Shown here piece after piece: positions 39,909-47,927 of a stretch of DNA of 64,000 nucleotides; within the stretch, counting starts at the first letter, position 1; each line of letters begins with the position of its first letter. The DNA lies in IMG/VR virus record IMGVR_UViG_3300020202_000075, positions 1 to 64,000 of that record, one strand, 5' to 3'. The translations under genes and the position numbers were made by a program. Under the pieces are notes generated by a model. The model worked only from the letters and a program-made list of their open reading frames with translations. It was not told where the DNA came from and did no database searches. This DNA is from a virus.

Positions 39909-40181
39909 ATGACTAAGTTCAACGCGTTGCAGATTCAGGAAGCGCTGGAAGACATCGGCTACGACGTGCGCGACGACTACTCGGGCCGGAACATGTACGG
40001 CAAGGAGTGCCCCGGCGTCGAGGCCGGAAGCGAGGCGGAAATCTTCACGATGTTCGTGGAGTTGGCCGAGAACGATCCGGTGATGGCGAAGGAGCTTGCC
40101 AAGAGCGCTAAGACGGACAACATGGGCTTGGGCCTCATCGTCTACTGGCCGCGCTTCACCTACGAGCGCGAGGCCGCATGA
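39909..40181 (+). CDS. First early-operon protein (90 aa)
   Basis: AGGGGAGCGATACGGG precedes the ATG. Acidic, mixed helix, with LEDIGYDVRDDYSGRNMYG. As the first gene under the repressed early promoter it would be made immediately after infection. No family recognised. Confidence 0.7.
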   Translation: MTKFNALQIQEALEDIGYDVRDDYSGRNMYGKECPGVEAGSEAEIFTMFVELAENDPVMAKELAKSAKTDNMGLGLIVYWPRFTYEREAA

Positions 40182-40366
40182 ACCGCGTTACTCCGCTCAA
40201 GCAGGCCATCAAGCGCAAGCCATGCGACGGGCAAGTGCGCTACCTGCCCACATCTTCTTTCCGGCCCTGTGCCAAAGCGGCGACGTACAGGGTTGGTAAG
40301 CGGCACTTCTGCGGCACCCATGCCAACGCCGCCGCGATCAGGATTCTTCTGATGGAGGCCGCATGA
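40178..40366 (+). CDS. Small Cys-containing early protein (62 aa)
   Basis: ATGA overlap on both sides. Basic, with RPCAKAATYRVGKRHFCGTH, suggesting a small zinc or disulphide-linked fold. Function unknown. Confidence 0.6.
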   Translation: MNRVTPLKQAIKRKPCDGQVRYLPTSSFRPCAKAATYRVGKRHFCGTHANAAAIRILLMEAA

Positions 40367-40500
40367 ACCGCCTCCCCGACGACCTCCGCCACTTTCACCG
40401 CGACAGTTTCGCGCTGTTCACTCCTGACGAAGCCCTCGCCATCCTCGTCTGCCTGCTGTTCATCTTCTGGCTGGCGGATCGGCTCGGGGTGTTCGCGTGA
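40363..40500 (+). CDS. Small single-pass membrane protein (45 aa)
   Basis: MNRLPDDLRHFHRDSF then a hydrophobic helix (EALAILVCLLFIFWLADRL). ATGA overlap at the start and GTGA overlap at the end show translational coupling. Possible host-membrane effector. Confidence 0.6.
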   Translation: MNRLPDDLRHFHRDSFALFTPDEALAILVCLLFIFWLADRLGVFA

Positions 40501-40679
40501 TTACCAACCCCAAGTCTCAGGTAGCCGCCGAGGCGCTTATCAAGGCCCTCGGCAACACGCCCAACGCTCGCATCGTGGTCGAAGGCTTTTATGCGATGGC
40601 CCGGCTCGATGGAATGTTGGAAATCCTGCGCCTTGAAGAGCAGCGCAAGGTGAAGCCGCAGGAGCGCAAAGCCGCATGA
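40497..40679 (+). CDS. Hypothetical early protein (60 aa)
   Basis: GTG start overlapping the membrane-protein stop; ATGA with the next gene. Helical, basic at the end. No family recognised. Confidence 0.55.
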   Translation: MITNPKSQVAAEALIKALGNTPNARIVVEGFYAMARLDGMLEILRLEEQRKVKPQERKAA

Positions 40680-40912
40680 AGCGCGATCTGGAACTCCCCG
40701 AGTTCACCGGCCTAGCTGACGACCTCAAGCAGATCGTGCCCTCTGAGCTTGCCGAGCCCTTGGAGAGAATGTTCCTGACCCTCTCCGAGATCAAGACAGT
40801 CAGAGCTTCGTTCGGCAAGCCCCATCTGCGCGAGCGTGTCGTGGTGGAAAGGCTGGAGGGGCACGCCGAGGAGATTTACAGGGCGTGCGCGGCCCTCTGG
40901 AGGGATGCCTGA
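40676..40912 (+). CDS. Hypothetical early protein (78 aa)
   Basis: Acidic and helical, ending CAALWRDA; its TGA overlaps the next ATG (TGATG). Contains LKQIVPSELAEPLERMFLTLSE. Function unknown. Confidence 0.6.
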   Translation: MKRDLELPEFTGLADDLKQIVPSELAEPLERMFLTLSEIKTVRASFGKPHLRERVVVERLEGHAEEIYRACAALWRDA

Positions 40913-41205
40913 TGGATAAGCAGTTGAAGGCGAAATGGGTAAAGGCTCTGCGGAGCGGCAAGTACAAGCAGGTCCGTGAGCATCTGTATCGAGATGGGGG
41001 CTACTGCTGCATAGGTGTTTTCCTCGCATGTAATTACGGCAAGCGACAACAAGAAGTGTACCGAGTTGGCTACACGGCGGCAGAGTCGATCATTGGCGGA
41101 GCGAATTGCGACAACCTCGTTGAGATGAACGACGGTCGCGGGAAGTTCATAGGCAACGCTCAATCATTCGAGCAAATCGCCGACTACATCGAGGCGAACC
41201 TGTGA
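40912..41205 (+). CDS. Conserved small phage protein (97 aa)
   Basis: ATG 40912 (MDKQLKAKWVKALRSGKYKQ) chosen over an upstream ATG in the previous gene. The pattern YCCIGVFLACNYG and VEMNDGRGKFIGNAQSFEQI is that of a common short early protein of temperate phages whose function is not known. Confidence 0.75.
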   Translation: MDKQLKAKWVKALRSGKYKQVREHLYRDGGYCCIGVFLACNYGKRQQEVYRVGYTAAESIIGGANCDNLVEMNDGRGKFIGNAQSFEQIADYIEANL

Positions 41206-41354
41206 AGCGCCTGACCGACCCCACGTTCCGCTACGTGCCCGCTGCCGCTACGGACATTCGCAAGACCTTCCAGCGCATCCGCCGCCAGCAGCAGGCCAAT
41301 GCCAAGGAAGCCGCAGCAAAGACAGTTCAACTCCCCGCGAGGAAACATGGATGA
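41202..41354 (+). CDS. Conserved small phage protein (50 aa)
   Basis: GTG start by GTGA overlap. [20 protein letters not shown] and a basic helix ([11 protein letters not shown]) match a short conserved protein found in many temperate phages near recombination genes. Function unknown. Confidence 0.65.
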   Translation: MKRLTDPTFRYVPAAATDIRKTFQRIRRQQQANAKEAAAKTVQLPARKHG

Positions 41355-41520
41355 CTTCCAGCCCGGAGCCGACGCGCTCCCGCAGTTCCCTATGACCAAC
41401 GAGCCCCAAGTCCTCACGGACGAGGACTGGAACCGCCTCTTCCGCGAAGAACGATTGTTCCGGCTTTGGGAAGATGGCGAGCTGGCCCGCCTGGATATGG
41501 AGGAACGCCTTGGGCGCTAA
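41347..41520 (+). CDS. Small acidic protein (57 aa)
   Basis: ATG at 41347 overlaps the previous gene by 8 bases. Acidic helix ([20 protein letters not shown]). Its end contains the ribosome site of the next gene. Function unknown. Confidence 0.55.
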   Translation: MDDFQPGADALPQFPMTNEPQVLTDEDWNRLFREERLFRLWEDGELARLDMEERLGR

Positions 41521-42106
41521 AGACACCGGCATCGTCAATATCCACGGTCGGGATTACGAAACCGTCGCCCTGCGGGTCAAGAAGTTCCGCGAGGGGATCG
41601 GCGCTGGAATGTCTCTCGTCACCGAGATAGTCCACCGCGACGAAACCTGCGTGGTGATGAAGGCCACGATCAAGGACGGCACCGGCAACGTTGTAGCCAC
41701 CGGCCATGCCGAGGAGTACCGGGACTCCTCCAAGATCAACGCTACGAGCGCCTTGGAGAACGCAGAGACTTCGGCCATCGGTCGCGCCTTAGCAGCTTTG
41801 GGCCTCGGCGGCACCGAGTTCGCCAGCGCGGACGAACTGAAACGCGCCATCGTGGACAAGCAGAGCATAACCCCTACAAGCGGTGCTAGGGGCCGGGTAG
41901 AGGTAGCCCGCCGCAAGATCATCGAGGACACAGCAATTCTCGTTAAAGACGCCTTGGCCGAGGAGCGGGACTTCGACGCGCTAGGTCTGTGCGAGGAGTT
42001 CACCGACCCCGACGAAAAGACTTATCTATGGACGTTCCTTGATAGCAAGGAGCGCAGCAGGATCAAGACCCAGGCCGAAGCGGCCAAGCAAAGAAAGGTG
42101 GCGTAG
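41510..42106 (+). CDS. Phage annealing/recombination-associated protein
   Basis: 198 residues from TTG 41510, with GGAGG 41499-41503; no ATG fits. LEN(A)[13 protein letters not shown] is characteristic of a family of phage proteins linked to single-strand annealing modules (ERF-like contexts). The next gene has an SSB-like acidic tail, supporting a role in homologous recombination or DNA annealing. Exact family not certain. Confidence 0.6.
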   Translation: MGAKDTGIVNIHGRDYETVALRVKKFREGIGAGMSLVTEIVHRDETCVVMKATIKDGTGNVVATGHAEEYRDSSKINATSALENAETSAIGRALAALGLGGTEFASADELKRAIVDKQSITPTSGARGRVEVARRKIIEDTAILVKDALAEERDFDALGLCEEFTDPDEKTYLWTFLDSKERSRIKTQAEAAKQRKVA

Positions 42107-42358
42107 GTGGCATTCACGAAGAAAGAAGGTAACGGGGCGTTGTTCAAGAACAACGACCGTCAGAAGGAAACTCATCCCGAGTACAAGGGCGACATCCTCA
42201 TAGGCGGGGTCGAGTACTGGCTTGGCGCTTGGGTGAAGGAGGGCAAGAACGGCAAGTTCTTCTCCATCTCCGCGACGCCCAAGAAGAAGGACGGGGCCTA
42301 CCAGCCGGGTCCGAGCAAGCCTTCGCGGGATGACGATAAGGACTCTATTCCATTCTGA
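42107..42358 (+). CDS. Small protein with SSB-like C-terminal tail (83 aa)
   Basis: GTG directly after the previous stop. N-terminal beta-rich OB-like segment (YKGDILIGGVEYWLGAWVKE). The last residues, DDDKDSIPF, match the acidic IPF tip through which bacterial SSB recruits partner enzymes. A short phage ssDNA-binding protein is likely, inferred from tail and neighbour. Confidence 0.55.
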   Translation: MAFTKKEGNGALFKNNDRQKETHPEYKGDILIGGVEYWLGAWVKEGKNGKFFSISATPKKKDGAYQPGPSKPSRDDDKDSIPF

Positions 42359-42756
42359 TGTTCTGCAAATCCTGCCAACAAGAAAAGCCGGTGATGGATT
42401 TCTACGTCAGCAACCAGTCGCGCTGCATGGAGTGTGTGCGCAAGGCTGCGCGAGCAAACCGTCTGGCCAAGATCGACTACTACCGGGCATACGACCGCAA
42501 GCGCGCCTCCATGCCGCACCGCATGCAGAAGAACCGAGACATTACCGAACGGTGGAAGGTGCTTAACCCATTGCGACGCGCCGCGCAAGTCAAGCTCGGG
42601 AATGCCTTGCGCGATGGCCGGGTAAAACGCCTGCCATGCCTCATCTGTGGCGGCAAGGCCGAAGCCCATCACACAGACTATTCCGCGCCGCTGGATGTCG
42701 TGTGGCTCTGCCCGCCTCACCACAAGCAAGCCCACGCATTGGCTAAGGCAGCGTGA
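42358..42756 (+). CDS. HNH-like protein with N-terminal zinc pair
   Basis: 132 residues. N-terminal CKSCQQEK and CMECVRK resemble a zinc knuckle; the C-terminus has CLICGGKAEAHHTDY and LCPPHHKQAH, an HNH/zinc arrangement. ATG overlaps the previous TGA (TGATG). Probably a DNA-cutting enzyme. Confidence 0.7.
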   Translation: MFCKSCQQEKPVMDFYVSNQSRCMECVRKAARANRLAKIDYYRAYDRKRASMPHRMQKNRDITERWKVLNPLRRAAQVKLGNALRDGRVKRLPCLICGGKAEAHHTDYSAPLDVVWLCPPHHKQAHALAKAA

Positions 42757-43061
42757 CATTCCGCAGCCGAAAACTCCTAGACCTCGCTCACCAGATGCCT
42801 TGCATGGCCGACTTCCCCCACCAATGCAACGAACACTTGGGTTGTGTCCCCATGCACTCTGACTCTCATATCTTCGGCAGGGGTGGCTGGCACAAGTCCC
42901 ATGACTTCGCCTTTGCTGCCGGGTGCTCAAACGCTCATGCGGTCATCACGGCGAAGGTAGGGGACAAGTTAACCAGGGAGCAGAAGTTCATGGACTGGCT
43001 AAGGGCCTACGTGAAAACGCAGGAATGGCTTTGGACGAACGGCAAGCTCAGAGTGGCCTAA
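42753..43061 (+). CDS. DUF1364/YbcO-like nuclease
   Basis: 102 residues, GTG overlapping the HNH stop. RSRKLLDLAHQMPCMADFPHQC, a conserved His/Ser block (MHSDSHIFGRGG) and DFAFAAGCSNAHAVI match DUF1364, the YbcO-type HNH-related nuclease of lambdoid phages. Likely acts in recombination or DNA processing. Confidence 0.8.
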   Translation: MTFRSRKLLDLAHQMPCMADFPHQCNEHLGCVPMHSDSHIFGRGGWHKSHDFAFAAGCSNAHAVITAKVGDKLTREQKFMDWLRAYVKTQEWLWTNGKLRVA

Positions 43062-43116
43062 CTCGATAGGTAGCACTGTCTAGAAGCACTGCACAAATTC
43101 AACCAAGGAGAAACAA

Positions 43117-43329
43117 ATGAAGCTCTACGAATACGCCGTCATCTACAACCCCCTGCAATCCAAGGAGCAGAACGAGCGCGGCGAGAAGCCGAAATCCACC
43201 CTCATCGTGGACGTGAAGCGCGTCCTCGCCAACAGCGACAAGGAAGCGCTGATGCTCGCGGCCCGCGACATCCCTGCCGACTACACCGACAAGCTGGACC
43301 GCGTGGAGATCGCCTGCCGCCCTTTCTAA
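43117..43329 (+). CDS. Hypothetical early protein (70 aa)
   Basis: CCAAGGAGAAACAA provides a strong ribosome site. Beta-alpha pattern with YEYAVIYNPLQSKEQ and a VDVKRVLANSDKEALMLAAR helix, a common arrangement of short early phage proteins. Function unknown. Confidence 0.65.
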   Translation: MKLYEYAVIYNPLQSKEQNERGEKPKSTLIVDVKRVLANSDKEALMLAARDIPADYTDKLDRVEIACRPF

Positions 43330-43361
43330 CTCCCCCTCCTGCAGCCGGACAGGCAGGGGGT

Positions 43362-43472
43362 ATGGCAGCGGCGCTACAGAACATGAAGGCCGAGAACAAC
43401 TGGCTTGGCGGCGGCATCTTGCGCGGATCGCCGTCAGCGGCGACGTACATGGCCGCGAGTTCTGTGCAGTAG
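43362..43472 (+). CDS. Possible small protein (36 aa)
   Basis: ATG just after a GGGGG run. Ala/Ser/Gly-rich. It fills an otherwise empty 170-base gap between the genes at 43117 and 43502. Weak support. Confidence 0.3.
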   Translation: MAAALQNMKAENNWLGGGILRGSPSAATYMAASSVQ

Positions 43473-43501
43473 TCACGCACCCATACACAGCGAGGAACCC
43501 A

Positions 43502-43927
43502 ATGGCCCGCCTAGACCTGAACGTAAAAAACCTGACGATCCTCATCCACTTCATGGAGGGCTTGAATACCGACAAGTTCGACATGGACGAGTTTTTCCAC
43601 GACTGCGGCACCCCGTCCTGTGCATTGGGATGGGCCACCACGATTCCGGCTCTGCAGGCCCAAGGACTCGACTCTGCGAAGCCGCTGCGGAACGAGGCCG
43701 TTGTTTTCGGCGAAGACGCCTACAACTGCTTCTTCAACGGGCTTCGTAACGGACACCTCAAGACCCCGCAGGAGTGGGCCGAGCACGCCAGGGCAGTCCT
43801 GAGGGGGCAGGGCTACGACGTTCCGCCGAAACGCGACGGTTTCAAGCGCTTTATGGACGCCGCGCTCAAGCCGATACCAGAAGCGACGCCGGATTTCATA
43901 GGCTACGTGGAGCGGTTCCCGCAGTGA
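43502..43927 (+). CDS. Hypothetical early protein with CGTPSCALGWA motif (141 aa)
   Basis: Pattern FHDCGTPSCALGWATT followed by an amphipathic helix occurs in small phage proteins of unknown function. GTGA overlap with the next gene. Confidence 0.65.
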   Translation: MARLDLNVKNLTILIHFMEGLNTDKFDMDEFFHDCGTPSCALGWATTIPALQAQGLDSAKPLRNEAVVFGEDAYNCFFNGLRNGHLKTPQEWAEHARAVLRGQGYDVPPKRDGFKRFMDAALKPIPEATPDFIGYVERFPQ

Positions 43928-44154
43928 GGAACATTCCTACCTTCGGCACGGCTATGAATGCAGCACCGCAGGCCAACGTCGCGGAACCTGTCGGGCCGGC
44001 CGAAGCCGCTAGGTCGGTCCCGCCTGCGGTTGCTGCACCCTGTCCCGAGTGCGGCGGAGAGCTTGACCGCGCCCACCGTGCAGGCGACGGATACGCCCCC
44101 GAGTGCTCCTACGAATACTGCCTGGAGTGCGGATGGCAGGGGGAGCCGGAGTAA
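43924..44154 (+). CDS. Zinc-ribbon-like protein (76 aa)
   Basis: GTG 43924 by overlap, or ATG 43954. A Pro/Ala-rich N-terminus precedes CPECGGEL and CLECGWQG, a four-Cys ribbon. Its TAA overlaps the next ATG. Confidence 0.6.
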   Translation: MRNIPTFGTAMNAAPQANVAEPVGPAEAARSVPPAVAAPCPECGGELDRAHRAGDGYAPECSYEYCLECGWQGEPE

Positions 44155-44330
44155 TGGAGCGTTTGACTGACCGGAATGTTCTCAGGCTGAAGGAGAAGCT
44201 GCTGGAGGAGTACGCCGAAATCATGCTCATCGCCCTGCGGAAAGAGGCCGGCGTTCTCCTCTCCACCGACGACTTCTACAAAGCCAAGGAAAAGGTCATG
44301 GACGCCCTTAAGGGGATGACAACCGTATGA
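44154..44330 (+). CDS. Small helical early protein (58 aa)
   Basis: ATG 44154 (TAATG overlap). Mostly helix (RLKEKLLEEYAEIMLIALRK). ATGA with the next gene. Function unknown. Confidence 0.55.
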   Translation: MERLTDRNVLRLKEKLLEEYAEIMLIALRKEAGVLLSTDDFYKAKEKVMDALKGMTTV

Positions 44331-44632
44331 AGCGCAAGACGAACGCCATACGCACGGAGCGTGTTACCCCTTCCGTTTACCGGGAGGCTGCGCGCCGTAT
44401 CGAGCGCGGATATTCCAACCGCTCCTGCGTGGCCATCGCTCACGTCCTGGGGCGCAACTACTACTGCGACGGAGGCGATCAGCTTCCAGCGGTGCAGCGT
44501 TACGTCGAGGCCGTTCTTGGCGGCGTCGAGTGGACGTACATGCTTTACCCGGAGGAACACAGCGAGGCGCAAAACGCCCGCGTCGTCGCGCTCTGCTTCG
44601 CCGCAGAAATGTGCAGGACTGGCGACCTGTGA
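44327..44632 (+). CDS. Hypothetical early protein (101 aa)
   Basis: Helical with Cys residues (SCVAIAHVLG, LCFAAEMC). ATGA and GTGA couplings on its sides. Function unknown. Confidence 0.6.
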   Translation: MKRKTNAIRTERVTPSVYREAARRIERGYSNRSCVAIAHVLGRNYYCDGGDQLPAVQRYVEAVLGGVEWTYMLYPEEHSEAQNARVVALCFAAEMCRTGDL

Positions 44633-44829
44633 ACGCCATGCACAGCTACACGAACGACCGCACGATCTACGCTGCGGCTTCCATCGTCGGGGCTGGCATA
44701 GCAGTTTGGTCGGCCATCATGGACCCGAACCTTACGGCCTTCACCGCAGGGCTGCTGCTCGGCGGCGGGATGGTGGCATGGGACAGGGAACGCCGCGCTG
44801 CCACACCGAGGCGTCAACCCACGGAGTAA
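44629..44829 (+). CDS. Small two-helix membrane protein (66 aa)
   Basis: GTG 44629 by overlap or ATG 44638. Hydrophobic segments TIYAAASIVGAGIAVWSAI and LTAFTAGLLLGGGMVAW, then a basic tail. Probable inner-membrane protein; role unknown. Confidence 0.6.
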   Translation: MNAMHSYTNDRTIYAAASIVGAGIAVWSAIMDPNLTAFTAGLLLGGGMVAWDRERRAATPRRQPTE

Positions 44830-44832
44830 ATA

Positions 44833-45186
44833 ATGGAAACCAAGAATGCCATCATTACCCACGCCAGCATCACAAATGCCGACCACGGCGTGCTGTCCGC
44901 GTGGCTGACGCTCGACTACGGCGGTAGCGGCCAGGGCTTCGGCGGCTACTCCCTGTACCTCCCCAAGTCGTTCAAGCACCACAACCACGCCGGTCCGAAC
45001 TACGCCGGCCACTTCATCTGGCGAGTGATGGAGATCGCGGGCGTCGAGCGGTGGGATCAGCTCGTCGGCACGACGATCAGGGTCAAGGCCGAGCATAGCG
45101 GCGTCCACGCCATCGGGCACATCGTCAAGGACGATTGGTTCTGCCCGAGCGACGATTTCCGCCGGCACGAGAAGGAGGCCGAGTGA
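44833..45186 (+). CDS. Conserved early protein (117 aa)
   Basis: Beta-rich with an SLYLPKSF strand and KHHNHAGPNYAGHFIWRVME, a motif set seen in early proteins of temperate phages. Last gene of phage A before the repeat; GTGA overlap to the gene at 45183, so the same operon crosses the junction. Function unknown. Confidence 0.7.
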   Translation: METKNAIITHASITNADHGVLSAWLTLDYGGSGQGFGGYSLYLPKSFKHHNHAGPNYAGHFIWRVMEIAGVERWDQLVGTTIRVKAEHSGVHAIGHIVKDDWFCPSDDFRRHEKEAE

Positions 45187-45533
45187 GCGAAGGGAAACTC
45201 TCTACTACCCCAAAAGGACGACCGGAGGCGCCGCATGTCCCGGCGGCGTTCATAAACGCCATTGCCGAGGAAGGCACCAAGGCCGAGGCGGTCGAATGGC
45301 TGCAAAAGACGTGGAACGAACTGTGCCGCGCCGAGAGCGAGATCAGGAAGGTGCGGGAAGACCTTGAGCGCGCGGTGAGCAACCACGCCGCCGACCTGTC
45401 CCTAGCACGGTCGGAGAGCACGACGACTCTGCGCGAGGCCATCGCTCGGCACGTCGAGAGCTACCGAGGCCAGATGCCCGACCAGGTGCTGGACGTAATA
45501 GCTGCCGACATCAGGAACTTTCCCCATGAGTGA
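45183..45533 (+). CDS. Early protein sharing its N-terminus with the gene at 1-420
   Basis: 116 residues from GTG 45183. Residues about 7-79 are encoded by the perfect repeat and equal those of the gene at window start; from residue about 79 on the C-terminus is unrelated, with no DUF551. This is a module exchange at a shared coding segment. The start fits phage A's operon, the C-terminus belongs to B. Confidence 0.8.
   Translation: MSEGKLSTTPKGRPEAPHVPAAFINAIAEEGTKAEAVEWLQKTWNELCRAESEIRKVREDLERAVSNHAADLSLARSESTTTLREAIARHVESYRGQMPDQVLDVIAADIRNFPHE
45201..45417. repeat. 217-bp perfect direct repeat, right copy
   Basis: Second copy of 1-217, inside the gene at 45183-45533. It marks the point where phage A sequence closes on itself and phage B begins. 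Confidence 0.97.
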
Positions 45534-46101
45534 GACGCGCCACGACGATAAGGAAAGGCCAGAACTGGAGCACCCGCTGCGCATGCTCAGGAACGCCACG
45601 ATGCGCGTCGGCAGCTTCGGCAACATGAACATCGAGGTAGTACGCCGGGACGAAGCCGAGTCGATCCTGCGCGATGCGTTGCGGCCTGTCGTCGTTGCCG
45701 CGCTCGCCACGCCCGCCCCTGCCGCGCCCCTGTCTACCGCGCTCGGCCTTGCGGACGACATCGAGCGGTTCGTCAACAACGGAATGACCGTGCAGCTTGG
45801 CACGGAGCAGTGCCGCATGGTGATCGACGCGCTGCGGTCGTCGCGCTCTGCCGGTATGTCCATCCCCGACCCGATGGGCAACGAGTTGGTGGCCCGTCTA
45901 CGGTTCTTGGTGCAGGAGCGCCGTCACGTCCAGCTTGGGGTGGTTGACGCCGACCTGATAGCTGCCGCCGACCTGATCGAGCGGCTGGAGAAGGAGCAGG
46001 CCGACAACAGCATGAGCGTGCTGGTGCCGCTGGACGAATACGAGCGGCTGAAAGCCTGCGCAGGGTCCGCAACCGTGGCGTCTACACAGGAGAAGGGTTA
46101 A
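45526..46101 (+). CDS. Hypothetical early protein of phage B (191 aa)
   Basis: Charged N-terminus, an Ala/Pro linker near 60-70, then two helical regions with LIAAADLIERLEKEQ and VLVPLDEYERLKAC. The latter pattern recurs in small early phage proteins. Function unknown. Confidence 0.65.
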   Translation: MSETRHDDKERPELEHPLRMLRNATMRVGSFGNMNIEVVRRDEAESILRDALRPVVVAALATPAPAAPLSTALGLADDIERFVNNGMTVQLGTEQCRMVIDALRSSRSAGMSIPDPMGNELVARLRFLVQERRHVQLGVVDADLIAAADLIERLEKEQADNSMSVLVPLDEYERLKACAGSATVASTQEKG

Positions 46102-46535
46102 TGGCGAAGAAGCGCCTTCTCCTCCGGGACGTGGTGAAGAAACGCGGGCTAATCCACGGTCTGAGCCACTTCGTTTGCGGCGTGTGCGGTCGACATTTCG
46201 AGCGCGGCGGTGGCAAAGAGGGGTTCGTAAAGAGCGGCGCGAACAACCACGTTTCTCAGTGCAACCGCATCCTGCTCATGCTCGCCGGCTATGTGCGCGG
46301 CGAATACGTGACGGTCAAGAGGGGCAGGATGGTCAAGACCAACCTCAAGGGCATGTCGGAGTTGCGCGGGCAGGACGGCGACCACGAAGCGCTGCCCATC
46401 GACCTGACCGACCCGTATCACAAGAGCGAGGTCCGCTCGCTCAAGGCCGGATTGGCAAGACGACGTCGTGATGGCGATGTGATCGACGAGAGTCTGATCC
46501 TGCGCCGTGTAGACGGCCAGAACGACCGCAAATGA
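46101..46535 (+). CDS. Putative zinc-finger protein (144 aa)
   Basis: TAATG overlap start. FVCGVCGRHFERGGGKEGFV then SQCN forms a possible Cys/His finger (residues about 25-55). Basic throughout, probably nucleic-acid binding. Confidence 0.6.
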   Translation: MAKKRLLLRDVVKKRGLIHGLSHFVCGVCGRHFERGGGKEGFVKSGANNHVSQCNRILLMLAGYVRGEYVTVKRGRMVKTNLKGMSELRGQDGDHEALPIDLTDPYHKSEVRSLKAGLARRRRDGDVIDESLILRRVDGQNDRK

Positions 46536-46756
46536 GATACGTCGAGGACTCGGAAGGGCGGCGCGTCGAAACCGGAGTCTGCGATTTGGAGGACAACGAG
46601 ATCGTCGTATGGGACGCGGCAGGCTTTGGCGCTACTGATATCTTCATCGAGGCCGGGCACATGACCTGGCCGCAGGTTGATCTGCTGAAAGCCGCCATCG
46701 CGGAAGCCGAGAAGCGCTGGAGGAACATTCCTTCAGATAGACGGAATGTTCCCTAA
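46532..46756 (+). CDS. Hypothetical early protein (74 aa)
   Basis: Beta-rich N-terminus, helix at the end, ATGA start overlap. Located directly before the methyltransferase. Function unknown. Confidence 0.55.
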   Translation: MRYVEDSEGRRVETGVCDLEDNEIVVWDAAGFGATDIFIEAGHMTWPQVDLLKAAIAEAEKRWRNIPSDRRNVP

Positions 46757-47887
46757 GTGATCTATGGCTCGGTCTGCTCCGGTATCGAAGCCGCCACCGT
46801 CGCCTGGCACCCGCTGGGCTGGCGGGCCGCGTACTACGCCGAGATCGAGCCGTTCCCCTGCGCCTTGCTGAACGCCTATTACCCGACCGTGCCGAATCAC
46901 GGCGACATGACCAAGTTCAAGGAGTGGCCCGATGCAACTCTCGATCTTCTCGTCGGAGGCACCCCTTGCCAGTCCTTCAGCGTCGCAGGACTCCGAAAGG
47001 GACTGGATGACCCGCGTGGCAACCTCACCCTCACCTATCTTGCCGTTGCTCACAAATATCGCCCCCGTTGGCTGGTTTGGGAGAACGTCCCCGGCGTCCT
47101 GTCAGATGGAACAGGGGCTTTTGGTGCCCTCCTCGGCGGGCTGGCAAAACTCGGGTATGGGTTCGCCTACCGAGTTCTTGACGCTCAGTATTTCCGAGTG
47201 GCCCAGCAACGCCGCCGTGTGTTCGTTGTCGGATGCGCTCGAGGTTGGCAACGTGCCGCCGCGGTACTTCTTGAGCGCTCGAGCCTGCGCGGGGATTCTG
47301 CGCCGAGCCGCGAAGCGGGGAAAACAGTTGCCGGAACGCTTGGCCCAAGCTCTAGCAGCGGTCGCAGCTACGGCTCAAGTCCAATCGACAAAAGCCTCAT
47401 CGCCGCCCCCGACATCGCGCGCTGCATAGCCACGCGCGAGGGAAGCTCGCAGGACTACGAGACGACGACGATGGTGGCGCAGCCGGTGGCCCACGTTGAC
47501 GTGATGCCGACGATGCTCAACGGCGCGAACACGCCGGCCGGCCACAACGCCAGGAGCGGACACAGCAAGGACAGCTACGTCGTTCCCGTCCATGCGTTCG
47601 ACGCCAGACAGTCGGACGTGATCCAGTACGGCGATCGCACCGGGCCGCTGGATACCTGCGGCTTCACCATCGGCGTCCAGACCGCGATGGCAGTTCGCCG
47701 GCTCACGCCGCGCGAGTGCGAGCGCCTCCAAGGGTTCCCCGACGACTACACGCTCATTGAATACAAGCGCAAGCCGGCGAAGGACGGGCCGCGCTACAAG
47801 GCGCTCGGCAACAGCATGGCCGTGCCGGTGATGCGGTGGATCGGCGAGCGCATCCAGGCCGTAGACCAAATCAGGGAGGCAGCGTGA
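46757..47887 (+). CDS. C5-cytosine DNA methyltransferase
   Basis: 376 residues, GTG start right after the previous stop. Motif I YGSVCSGIEAATVAW, motif IV GGTPCQSFS (catalytic Cys), motif VI WENVPGV, motif VIII RRRVFVVG and motifs IX/X ECERLQGFPDDYT and ALGNSMAVPVM. The target-recognition region between VIII and IX is long, Gly/Ser/Asp-rich. Orphan, no restriction partner. Phage A has an N6/N4-type enzyme in this region, so the module was exchanged. Confidence 0.93.
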   Translation: MIYGSVCSGIEAATVAWHPLGWRAAYYAEIEPFPCALLNAYYPTVPNHGDMTKFKEWPDATLDLLVGGTPCQSFSVAGLRKGLDDPRGNLTLTYLAVAHKYRPRWLVWENVPGVLSDGTGAFGALLGGLAKLGYGFAYRVLDAQYFRVAQQRRRVFVVGCARGWQRAAAVLLERSSLRGDSAPSREAGKTVAGTLGPSSSSGRSYGSSPIDKSLIAAPDIARCIATREGSSQDYETTTMVAQPVAHVDVMPTMLNGANTPAGHNARSGHSKDSYVVPVHAFDARQSDVIQYGDRTGPLDTCGFTIGVQTAMAVRRLTPRECERLQGFPDDYTLIEYKRKPAKDGPRYKALGNSMAVPVMRWIGERIQAVDQIREAA

Positions 47888-47893
47888 AAGCGG

Positions 47894-47913
47894 TAAGCCG
47901 TCCTTCCACACAG
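47894..47913 (+). promoter_or_regulatory. 20-bp leader element shared with phage A (copy 2)
   Basis: Identical to 1502-1521 and again between a methyltransferase and the AAGGAGTA-led small gene (47928). Confidence 0.5.
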
Positions 47914-47927
47914 GCTAAGGAGTAGCT

